From an uncultured Bacteriovoracaceae bacterium (GTDB lineage: Bacteria; Bdellovibrionota; Bacteriovoracia; Bacteriovoracales; Bacteriovoracaceae): a DNA stretch of 64,000 nucleotides. Below, one piece after another: positions 1-7,539 of this stretch. Numbering within the stretch: the first letter of the stretch is position 1; each line of letters opens with the position of its first letter. A model generated the notes under the pieces. The model made no database searches and was not told the DNA's origin. It saw nothing but the letters and a program-made list of their open reading frames with translations. A program made the position numbers and the translations under genes. The stretch is taken from contig CALHBF010000001.1 in NCBI GenBank assembly GCA_937931205.1, positions 186,001-250,000 on the forward strand, in the 5' to 3' direction.

Positions 1-937
1 GGTTAAAAAGATAATCAGCAATTGTACCGCCGAAATATCCACCAATAGTCACTTCATATTTTCGTCGAACGTTTTTAATCTCATTCACATCAAGTGGACA
101 CACATATTGATTTTGAGGATCTTTGGCACTCAGCTCGCTCAATGCTCTCTTCACTCCTTGATAACCGTTCTTCGTCACAACCATGGCACAGTTGTAGGCT
201 TCATCAAAACCAGCATCGATATAATTTCTAAAATCAACTTCTTTAACAAGTTTCCACTGATCATCAACACAAGAAATATAAGGTCCTAAGTTTTCATTTA
301 AAAGATCCGGCCCTTCAACTAAAAGATCGTTCCAGAATCTCATCCCTTGAAAATTTGCTACCAGATCGGCCGGAGTAAAAACTCCAGTCGCAATCGGATT
401 TCCACCTAAATGAAGCCTCTCATTGGCCATTCCCACGTAGAGAACACGCTTCAGAGTAAAACCTTTGTAATAGAATCTTTTAAAATAATGGTAGCCTTGA
501 CCAAACATGTGCTCAAACTTATCTGAGCCAATATAGTGTCCGTCAAAATTCATCGTTGTACCGATTCCAATTCCATCCATATCAGCAGCAGGGCGAGCAA
601 GCAGATATCCGTCAGTTATTTTATGATATTTAAAAATAGAATCACTTCGAGAGATTTGATGTTTCGGAATATCAGTAGATGAGACGATCTCATTGATGAA
701 GTTTCCTTTTCTCAAAATGATATTAAAATCTTTTCTGATCTCAGTGTAGAGATCATCTTTTTTACAAACTGATTTTTGATTAACTCTTACAATCGCATCA
801 CGAAGATAGTCATTGGCACGTTGATTAATGATTGATCTGGCATCTTCCAGCGGCTCATACCTTAAAGTATAGGAATCAATCTCGGAAGCAGAGGCTCCCA
901 TTGATAGAGCAAGACCTAAAAGAATCATTTTATTCAT
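1..937 (-). CDS. Secreted protein of unknown function, 3' end cut by window
   Basis: The frame is open from an ATG at 937 to the window edge, giving 312 codons without a stop; the ORF track misses it because no stop lies in the window. A GAGAGG ribosome site precedes the ATG. The first 17 or so residues (MNKMILLGLALSMGASAS) form a signal peptide, so the protein is exported. Two conserved-looking blocks are GSDKFEHMFGQGYHYF near residue 135 and a later GVFTPADLVANFQGMRFW. The first faintly recalls the DK..H block of DUF2279/YfiM-type proteins, but I do not recognise the family. It is transcribed divergently from the PilZ gene. Confidence 0.8.
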   Translation of the reverse strand, partial: MNKMILLGLALSMGASASEIDSYTLRYEPLEDARSIINQRANDYLRDAIVRVNQKSVCKKDDLYTEIRKDFNIILRKGNFINEIVSSTDIPKHQISRSDSIFKYHKITDGYLLARPAADMDGIGIGTTMNFDGHYIGSDKFEHMFGQGYHYFKRFYYKGFTLKRVLYVGMANERLHLGGNPIATGVFTPADLVANFQGMRFWNDLLVEGPDLLNENLGPYISCVDDQWKLVKEVDFRNYIDAGFDEAYNCAMVVTKNGYQGVKRALSELSAKDPQNQYVCPLDVNEIKNVRRKYEVTIGGYFGGTIADYLFN

Positions 938-1137
938 ACGAACCTCTCTAAATTTACCCAAGCTCTATCGAAGAGCAAGCTTGAAAACAACTTGAAGTCG
1001 CAAGAACTGTAAATAATTCAATAACTTTGATTCAAAACAGCGGGCTAAACCACTGAAATCAGTATCATTCTTCTCTTCTTTAGAATTAGTCAAGAGTGAC
1101 CTAAACAAATGCCAGCAATCACCCGAGAAGGTGAAAT

Positions 1138-1818
1138 ATGAATCAATGGCAACCACGGGTACTTTCCCCAGAAGAAATTCAAGAAACACTTACCAAATCC
1201 CTCACTTTCGGAGGAGTGGTTGAGCGACCCCTGATTTTCTCTAGAGAGTCCTTTCAAATCACAAGAATGTCCATTAATGGCGAAGATCTCGTGATTGAAG
1301 TGAATGAATTTATCCCTCCTCATGAGGAATCAAGACATCTTTGCATTGATCTTCGTTATCGTAGAATGAGCTTCATTCTAAAAGTAAACAGCTACACCGT
1401 TGAAGGTAATGTCATTAGGGCGAAGATCCCTGTTAATGCTAAGGCGATCATGGAGAGACCTACTCCACGCTATAAATTAGACTACAAAGAATTCCCAAGC
1501 TTTATTTCACGTGCTGAAAGAAGAGGCGGAAATCACGAGCACCAATGCTTCGTAGAAGATATTTCGTTGTCGGGAATTTGTCTTCTTCTGAAAAAAACGG
1601 ATGAAGGTGATGAGTTAAAAATTCATGATCACATTTGGATCAAGTCAATCGCTGACAAAGAAATGACCTCACCCTTCTTTGCCAAAGTCATCTATACAAA
1701 GATTGTTCGTTTGGAAGGACATGACTACATCAAGGTAGGAGCAGAACTTGATCAGCAATTTGATGAAGAGTTCTTTAGTGATTTTATAAAAAGCGCTCTT
1801 AAAACTCTTGTTGCTTAA
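1138..1818 (+). CDS. PilZ-domain protein, likely cyclic-di-GMP receptor
   Basis: A 226-residue cytoplasmic protein with a GAGAAGGTG ribosome site. The C-terminal half carries a PilZ signature: RPTPR (residues 107-111) matches RxxxR, and 29 residues later DISLSG (141-146) matches (D/N)xSxxG. The spacing fits the family, which binds cyclic di-GMP and relays it to motility, secretion or surface behaviour. The N-terminal 100 residues look like a YcgR-N/PilZN-type beta domain, but that is inferred. It stands alone: the next gene is convergent and overlaps its stop codon by four bases. An alternative RxxxR (RAERR, 125-129) lies too close to DxSxxG to be the canonical arginine motif. Confidence 0.8.
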   Translation: MNQWQPRVLSPEEIQETLTKSLTFGGVVERPLIFSRESFQITRMSINGEDLVIEVNEFIPPHEESRHLCIDLRYRRMSFILKVNSYTVEGNVIRAKIPVNAKAIMERPTPRYKLDYKEFPSFISRAERRGGNHEHQCFVEDISLSGICLLLKKTDEGDELKIHDHIWIKSIADKEMTSPFFAKVIYTKIVRLEGHDYIKVGAELDQQFDEEFFSDFIKSALKTLVA

Positions 1819-2975
1819 AATTGATAATTAGTCATCTCACATCTAAAGCTATCTAGTTTTCTTCGATACTCATCTTCAAATTCTTCACTTGAAACTTGAG
1901 AAAGCGTGTAGAATGTCGACCTTTTCAAATCATTCATAAAATCAAATGGCAGAACTCTTTCAAGACTATCCATTCCACCCATTGATTTCAACATTCCTCT
2001 GAAGGCCCGGACATATCCACGCGCCAGATCCTGACGAGAATATCCTTCATGAAGGGCAACTATAATTTCAGCTTTTTCTTCAGCACTTAATTTCTGGGAA
2101 CTTCCTAATGTCTCTCCCCACTCTTCCATGAAAGGTCCAACCGGAACAAGGAAATCATGAGAGCGGCGCAAGCACTTGGGTTGTCTCAGCGACATATGAC
2201 GATGGTTTTCAACTGAAAGGAAAGCTTTATTCACATTTCCAGTGAAGGCCAGAATTTTTGAATAGCTCTCATTAGGCTTGTGGCCTAATTTATAAATTCT
2301 CTTCACAGCAGGATCATCGTGATCCATCTCCCACTGATCAATCACTCGATCAAGATCTCCAAAGTTATGGGCCATCAAGGCACTTGAGCGTAAGAAATTA
2401 ATATGATCGCGAGAATCCTGAAGCTCAAGCAAAAGCTTCTCTTCTTTTTGAACCTCAGCAAGAATGACATCATAAACTTCATCGGCCAGAGCTTCTCGCT
2501 TATTTCTCTTAAGAGCACAATACGCTCCAATGGCAACCGAAAGCCAAGTTCCCTCATGAGTACTTATCACTTGATTGGCCTTAAGATTATATGATTTACG
2601 ATTGGTTACATCCTCATAATCCCACAACCATGAATCAATCGTAATTCTTGCCATCTTTTCTAAATGACGGCCGACTTCTCCATGACGCCAAAGACCTTCA
2701 CGGATTTGGTTATCAACATTGGTAGGAACAAAAGTTCCCGCAGTCGCCCAGTGAGCAGACATACAAAGATAAAAATATTCAGAGAGATTAATATGTCCAA
2801 GAAGCTTCAGATTCTTTTTATAAAAAACGAGTTTTTTTAAATACTCTTTTTTCTCACCTTCTGTAGAGATTTCACCTTGGAAAAGCCAAGGTGCTGTGAC
2901 TTCTACATCTTTGAGTAGAAGATTTGGAGCAATCCCGTTAAGAACTAATTTAGACTGGAGAACTTTCTTGCTCAT
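1815..2975 (-). CDS. Unknown protein, last gene of the GH15 operon
   Basis: A 386-residue soluble protein with no signal peptide, no membrane segment and no motif I recognise. It appears mostly helical and is rich in charged residues and tryptophan in the first half. Its ATG overlaps the stop of the preceding small membrane protein gene, which in turn overlaps the stop of the GH15 gene, so the three are translationally coupled. The context suggests a role linked to glucan or trehalose metabolism, but nothing in the sequence itself proves this. Its 3' end overlaps the stop of the convergent PilZ gene. Confidence 0.75.
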   Translation of the reverse strand: MSKKVLQSKLVLNGIAPNLLLKDVEVTAPWLFQGEISTEGEKKEYLKKLVFYKKNLKLLGHINLSEYFYLCMSAHWATAGTFVPTNVDNQIREGLWRHGEVGRHLEKMARITIDSWLWDYEDVTNRKSYNLKANQVISTHEGTWLSVAIGAYCALKRNKREALADEVYDVILAEVQKEEKLLLELQDSRDHINFLRSSALMAHNFGDLDRVIDQWEMDHDDPAVKRIYKLGHKPNESYSKILAFTGNVNKAFLSVENHRHMSLRQPKCLRRSHDFLVPVGPFMEEWGETLGSSQKLSAEEKAEIIVALHEGYSRQDLARGYVRAFRGMLKSMGGMDSLERVLPFDFMNDLKRSTFYTLSQVSSEEFEDEYRRKLDSFRCEMTNYQF

Positions 2976-3451
2976 TACTCTTCTTTCTTCGTAAATTCGG
3001 CTTCAAAAACATTCTTATCATCAAGGGTCGATTTTTCAGAAGTCGATCTTCCTCCAAAGCCTCCACCTCGATAAACATTAAACTGAAATCCCTGCCTCAT
3101 GCTTCGAGGTCCAGTGAATTTCCATTTCTCTAAAATCTCACCGAAAATCGCAACAAACCAACTCATGGTCACAAGTCCTGGATTCGTTTTCCAATAAGCC
3201 GCTGTCGCAAGAGTTGCAACAAGAACACGTGGAAGAAAGAAGAAGCCCAACCACCAAAGAAATCCTCCAGTAACAACAGAAGAAAAAAGCAAAGTTAGTC
3301 TTGGGAAGAAAGTAATAAAAATTAAAAAGAATGGGCCTCTTTTTTGCCAATAATCAATTTCGCCAAATTGAGCAGCAAAAAGATCAGACATAATTGTCGT
3401 GGCAAGAGTCAGCACCATAAAGATTGCAAATAATCGTAAAAAAAGTGTCAT
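2975..3451 (-). CDS. Small inner-membrane protein in the GH15 operon
   Basis: 158 residues. An N-terminal hydrophobic segment (residues 1-25) is followed by two or three more between about 40 and 110, and then by a glycine/arginine-rich soluble tail of about 50 residues (YRGGGFGGRSTSEKSTLDDK). The ATG overlaps the TGA of the upstream GH15 gene (ATGA), and its TAA overlaps the next ATG. No known family is recognised. It may anchor or help the neighbouring enzyme, but that rests only on operon position. Confidence 0.75.
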   Translation of the reverse strand: MTLFLRLFAIFMVLTLATTIMSDLFAAQFGEIDYWQKRGPFFLIFITFFPRLTLLFSSVVTGGFLWWLGFFFLPRVLVATLATAAYWKTNPGLVTMSWFVAIFGEILEKWKFTGPRSMRQGFQFNVYRGGGFGGRSTSEKSTLDDKNVFEAEFTKKEE

Positions 3452-5226
3452 TCAAAAACCATCAAGTCTTGCTTGCGCGCAAGTCGGCAAGCGGTGTTAA
3501 TAAGACCAACATGAGAATAGTTCTGTGGGAAGTTCCCCCACTGGCCGCCATCCTCCGAGCTTAAGTCTTCTGATAGTAACCCTAAATGATTCGAATGTTG
3601 AATGACATTTTTAAGCGAATCGTAAGCTTCTTTCAAGAAACCCAGCACAATGAGACACTCTATGTACCAGTAAGTACAAATAAGAAATGTTGCATGGGTT
3701 TCACCAAAATCATCTAAGGCCCGATAGCGATAAATCATTCCTTCTGGAGTAAGGAGTTCTTTTTGTAAACGCTGGAAATGTTTATGAGTACGCTCGTCTT
3801 CTGGATTGAGGTAATTCATGATGATTAACAGAAAGGCCGAGGCATCAAAATACTGGAGATCCTGATCACTCATGTAACATTCATTTTCTGGACTATAACA
3901 TTTCTCGATATTCATCTCAGAAATCTTGGCCACTTCCGAGGCTTCCTGACATAGTTTTCCATCATTATAGTGAGTAGCTATTTTCATGGCAGCCTTAGCT
4001 CCGGCCCAATGAAAGATATAAGTCTCTAGATGCTTCGCTGTCTTTCCTCTAAACTCCCAAATCCCAGCATCAGGAAGATCCATACAATTTTTTATTTCAG
4101 AAATTAATTCACTGATAATATCCAGAGATCTAATCTTTTCACGATTAATAATTCGCTCATCCAGATATAGAGGAAGCAAGGAGAGAATCACTTGCCCGTA
4201 AGAATCATATTGCTTTTGAAAGTAAGCCGCATTTCCAATTCTAACAGGATCGGAATTCATATAACCTTTAAGTGGAATAATTCTTTCAGTAATGTCTGTT
4301 GACCCGTTTAAGCGATATACCGGCTGGAGCTTGGCGACATCTTGGGTCACATTATGAATAAAATGAAGATATCTTTCGGCCTCATCAAAATGCCCTAGGG
4401 AATTCATCGCCGCCAGTGAAAAATAAGAATCCCTGATCCAGCAATATCGATAATCCCAATTTCTTCCTGAATAAGGATACTCGGGCAGTGAAGTCGTTCC
4501 ACTGGCAAGAATCGCGCCTGTATCTTCAAATTGATGCATCTTAATGGTGATGGCCGAACGAATAATTTCTTTTTGAAAGATGTTGGGAACATAACTCGCC
4601 TTAATCCACTCCCTCCAATAAAGAATTGTTCGCTGTAAAAACTCTTCAAAAGTATCTTTGAGAGGAGCTTCGAAAGGTTCTCCCCCCGATAAAATAAGAT
4701 AGAGATCCTCAGTCAGAAAAAATTCTCGATTCTCTAACAGATATGTTTTCGAAGCATTAGTGGTCAGTCGCATCGGCATGTGAAGGCCAGTGAAACAGAT
4801 ATGGTTTGACCCCGTAAAGTTTCCAGGAATTGTCTCTCCATAATGCCCTCTTGGCTCACAAATAATTTTGATTCGAGGTTTACCACTCAAATATTTTATT
4901 TTCCGGAAAAACTGCATCGGTTTAAAATAACGATCAGTTCTTTTAAATCGAGGAGCAAAGTCGATGACTTCAAAAGAGCCATCTTCACAAAAAAAACGCG
5001 TGGTCAGAACTGCAGTATTATCCACATAACGTTGCTCAGTGTGAAAGCGACTCAAAGGAAGAACTTGAAAATTCCCTCCCTTAACATCATCTAAAAGATT
5101 TCCAAAGACAAAAGAAGAATCCATGGATGGCCAACACATCCAGCTCACAGAACTCTGTGTATCAATGTAGGCCATGTAATGACAGTTTCCAATAACACCA
5201 AGGTTGTAACGATGTGCCTTTTTCAT
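3448..5226 (-). CDS. Glycoside hydrolase family 15 (glucoamylase/trehalase-like)
   Basis: 592 residues, normal length for bacterial GH15 proteins, with an N-terminal beta-rich domain followed by an (alpha/alpha)6 barrel. The hallmark GRNWDYRYCWIRDSYFSL is present near residue 260. GH15 enzymes invert alpha-glucosidic bonds; members include glucoamylases and the mycobacterial-type trehalase. No signal peptide is visible, so it should act in the cytoplasm. It is divergent from the fused OtsA-OtsB gene only 68 bp away, an arrangement that favours a trehalose or glycogen role. It heads a three-gene overlapping operon. No Shine-Dalgarno site is visible before the ATG. The exact substrate cannot be told from sequence. 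Confidence 0.9.
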   Translation of the reverse strand: MKKAHRYNLGVIGNCHYMAYIDTQSSVSWMCWPSMDSSFVFGNLLDDVKGGNFQVLPLSRFHTEQRYVDNTAVLTTRFFCEDGSFEVIDFAPRFKRTDRYFKPMQFFRKIKYLSGKPRIKIICEPRGHYGETIPGNFTGSNHICFTGLHMPMRLTTNASKTYLLENREFFLTEDLYLILSGGEPFEAPLKDTFEEFLQRTILYWREWIKASYVPNIFQKEIIRSAITIKMHQFEDTGAILASGTTSLPEYPYSGRNWDYRYCWIRDSYFSLAAMNSLGHFDEAERYLHFIHNVTQDVAKLQPVYRLNGSTDITERIIPLKGYMNSDPVRIGNAAYFQKQYDSYGQVILSLLPLYLDERIINREKIRSLDIISELISEIKNCMDLPDAGIWEFRGKTAKHLETYIFHWAGAKAAMKIATHYNDGKLCQEASEVAKISEMNIEKCYSPENECYMSDQDLQYFDASAFLLIIMNYLNPEDERTHKHFQRLQKELLTPEGMIYRYRALDDFGETHATFLICTYWYIECLIVLGFLKEAYDSLKNVIQHSNHLGLLSEDLSSEDGGQWGNFPQNYSHVGLINTACRLARKQDLMVFE

Positions 5227-5232
5227 GGAGAG

Positions 5233-5262
5233 ATTCTAATTTATAAAAGGCTCAAGTTTCAA
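5233..5262 (-). promoter_or_regulatory. Candidate sigma-70 promoter giving a leaderless GH15 mRNA
   Basis: On the minus strand TTGAAA (5257-5262) and TAGAAT (5233-5238) are separated by 18 bases. Transcription starting about 7 bases past the -10 box would begin at or next to the A of the GH15 ATG at 5226. The bases before that ATG (AGAATCTCTCC) hold no Shine-Dalgarno site, which is consistent with a leaderless message. Prediction by eye only. Confidence 0.4.
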
Positions 5263-5294
5263 TTCACTCCACGTCGTACTACCAGGAGAAATCA

Positions 5295-7493
5295 ATGACT
5301 CGATGTCTTATTATTTCCAATCGTCTTCCTATGAATTACGACCAACAAAAAAAATCATTTATCCCCTCAGCAGGAGGACTTGTCTCTGCCATTATGGGTT
5401 TAGATGCAGAAAAAGTGGGCCAGGAATTTCATTGGCTTGGTCTGATGACTGATGATGTGGATTCATCTCAGATTGAGAAGATGAAAGAAACGAAATTTGA
5501 TGATATCACCTGTCACCCTATCGTTGTCCCTAAACAGGCCTATGATTCTTATTACAACAAGTATTGTAATAATGTGATTTGGCCACTGTTTCACTATGAA
5601 AGAAATCTCGTTTACTACTCTCCTTCAGGTTGGAAAAATTATGTTTTAATTAATAAACTCATTGCTAAAAGCATTGCTGATTATGCTCAAAATTCAGATA
5701 ACATTTGGATTCATGATTTTCACTTGATGTTGGTGCCAGGAATGCTCAAAGAATTAAGACCTGAACTAAAGATTGGTTTTTTTCTTCATATTCCATTTCC
5801 CAGTTCAGAGATTTTCCGTGAACTTCCGCAACGAGAAGAAATCCTCAGATCTCTCAACCAATGTGATCTGGTGGGCTTTCATGATCTCTCCTACCTGAAT
5901 CATTTCAAATCCAGCATGTCTCGCATTATTGGCGAAGACGGCAACGATAATCGTGATCGCAAATGGGGCGTCTACCCTATCTCTATTGATACTCCACGTT
6001 TTAAACGAATTGCCCAAGATCAGCGAACAAAAGAAAAACTAATGGAGTACTTGAAGCACAAAGGTAATGGCCAATGGATCTTGGGGGTTGATCGACTCGA
6101 TTATATCAAAGGGCTTATTCTTAAACTGCGTGCATTCAAAGATTTCTTAAAAAAGAATCCAGATCAAGTAGGCTTAGTCCAATTGATTCAAGTAGTGATT
6201 CCTTCAAGAACTGATGTTCAGGAATACCAAAACCTTAAAGATAAAATTGAGCAGCTTGTTTCAAGTATCAATGGAGAATTTGGAACTCCGACTTACATGC
6301 CGGTACAATATCTTTATCATGGAGTGAACAACTTTGAGCTGGCCGCTCTTTATCAGGCAAGCGATGTTCTTTTTATCTCTTCCCGACGAGATGGAATGAA
6401 TCTGGTGAGTCTAGAATATGTTGTCAGCCAGATAGAGGATTTTGAAGGAAGCATTCTTCTCTCTGAATTTGCAGGAGCACACTCCACTTTAAGTTATGCC
6501 ATTTCCATAAATCCTTGGGATATCGAAAATACCTCGGCAAAAATTAAAGAAGCACTTCTATCACCTCAGGAGGTTCGCACAAGTCGAATGAAGCCGATGA
6601 TGAAATTCCTGGAACAATACACCTCTAGCGACTGGGCCAGAATTTATCTGCGTGATTTAACGATAGAATATCTTCCGAAAGAAGAAAGTCAGATTCTTAA
6701 GAAAGAAAACTTCTTTGAGTGGATTCAACATTTTTCTGATAAAAAGATACTCTTCTTCTGTGACCTTGATGGAACACTTCTTCCCATTGCCGGCCATCCT
6801 TCTCAAGTCTCCATTTCTATGGAGACACTGATGCTTTTAGAAGAGATCTCTCACAACGATAAGTTCTCATTTGTGATCGTCTCAGGAAGAGATAAAGAGT
6901 TTTTGCAAAAATATTTTCTCGACAATGATCTTCATCTCTCATTTGGGGCCTGTCATGGGGCCTATGCGTATGATGATCGTATTGGTGTTTGGCAAGACCT
7001 CATCAACAGCGACAATCTCAAATGGAAAGAGTTGGTTGAGGAAATTCTCAAGCTTTATACCATCAGAACTCCTGGGAGCTTTATAGAAGACAAGGGACAT
7101 GCTCTGACTTGGCATTATCGCTCCTCTCCTGCCAATTTTGCAGAATTCCTGGCCCATAAACTTTTTAATGAATTAGAGGAAAACCTTCAGTCATTTCCAG
7201 TAAAAGTCGTGCGGGGAAAAAAGATCATCGAAGTAAAATCCGTTCAGGCCAATAAGGGAGCCTTCGTCGCTCATTGGCTTAATAATCTTACCCCTGAGAA
7301 TAAACCCGATATTATTGTGGCCCTTGGTGATGATACGACTGATGAGGACATGTTTCATGCTCTTCAGGAGCAAAAAGAATTTGTCACATACTGTATTAAA
7401 GTCGGTCAGTCTCCCACTGTGGCCAAATACTTTGTCCATGATCAAACGACTGTGACTCCCTTACTTAAAAATATTGTTGAGCAGATGATGTAG
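5295..7493 (+). CDS. otsA: Bifunctional trehalose-6-phosphate synthase/phosphatase (OtsA-OtsB fusion)
   Basis: 732 residues with two domains. Residues 1 to about 465 are a GT20 trehalose-6-phosphate synthase: NRLP and SAGGL near the start, IHDFHLMLVPG, HIPFPSSEIFRELP, VDRLDYIKG and SRRDGMNLVSLEYV. Residues about 475 to 732 are a HAD-type trehalose-6-phosphate phosphatase with DLDGT as nucleophile motif, VSGRD, and GDDTTDEDMF as the acidic metal motif. Both halves look intact, so UDP-glucose plus glucose-6-phosphate can be turned into trehalose by one polypeptide. The start is supported by CCAGGAGAAATC. This fused arrangement is familiar from Bacteroidetes, Deltaproteobacteria and eukaryotes. 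A hairpin follows the gene. Confidence 0.95.
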   Translation: MTRCLIISNRLPMNYDQQKKSFIPSAGGLVSAIMGLDAEKVGQEFHWLGLMTDDVDSSQIEKMKETKFDDITCHPIVVPKQAYDSYYNKYCNNVIWPLFHYERNLVYYSPSGWKNYVLINKLIAKSIADYAQNSDNIWIHDFHLMLVPGMLKELRPELKIGFFLHIPFPSSEIFRELPQREEILRSLNQCDLVGFHDLSYLNHFKSSMSRIIGEDGNDNRDRKWGVYPISIDTPRFKRIAQDQRTKEKLMEYLKHKGNGQWILGVDRLDYIKGLILKLRAFKDFLKKNPDQVGLVQLIQVVIPSRTDVQEYQNLKDKIEQLVSSINGEFGTPTYMPVQYLYHGVNNFELAALYQASDVLFISSRRDGMNLVSLEYVVSQIEDFEGSILLSEFAGAHSTLSYAISINPWDIENTSAKIKEALLSPQEVRTSRMKPMMKFLEQYTSSDWARIYLRDLTIEYLPKEESQILKKENFFEWIQHFSDKKILFFCDLDGTLLPIAGHPSQVSISMETLMLLEEISHNDKFSFVIVSGRDKEFLQKYFLDNDLHLSFGACHGAYAYDDRIGVWQDLINSDNLKWKELVEEILKLYTIRTPGSFIEDKGHALTWHYRSSPANFAEFLAHKLFNELEENLQSFPVKVVRGKKIIEVKSVQANKGAFVAHWLNNLTPENKPDIIVALGDDTTDEDMFHALQEQKEFVTYCIKVGQSPTVAKYFVHDQTTVTPLLKNIVEQMM

Positions 7494-7499
7494 AAGAGA

Positions 7500-7533
7500 A
7501 CAAGGTCCGACTCGCAAATGAGTCGGACCTTGT
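7500..7533. terminator. 14-bp perfect hairpin between convergent genes
   Basis: ACAAGGTCCGACTC and its exact complement flank a six-base loop. It lies just after the otsAB stop and before the convergent end of the 904-residue coiled-coil gene, so it can serve both strands. The T-run after it is weak, so the terminator call is moderate. Confidence 0.6.
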
Positions 7534-7539
7534 GATTGA

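Noticed and set aside
962-1000. TTCGATAG as a sigma-28 -10 box before the secreted protein at 937
   Set aside because: No matching -35 box at the required spacing.
965-1323. Two minus-strand ORFs overlapping the PilZ start
   Set aside because: No ribosome sites, and they overlap a gene with a clear PilZ motif; the sequence before the secreted protein gene at 937 is better seen as control region.
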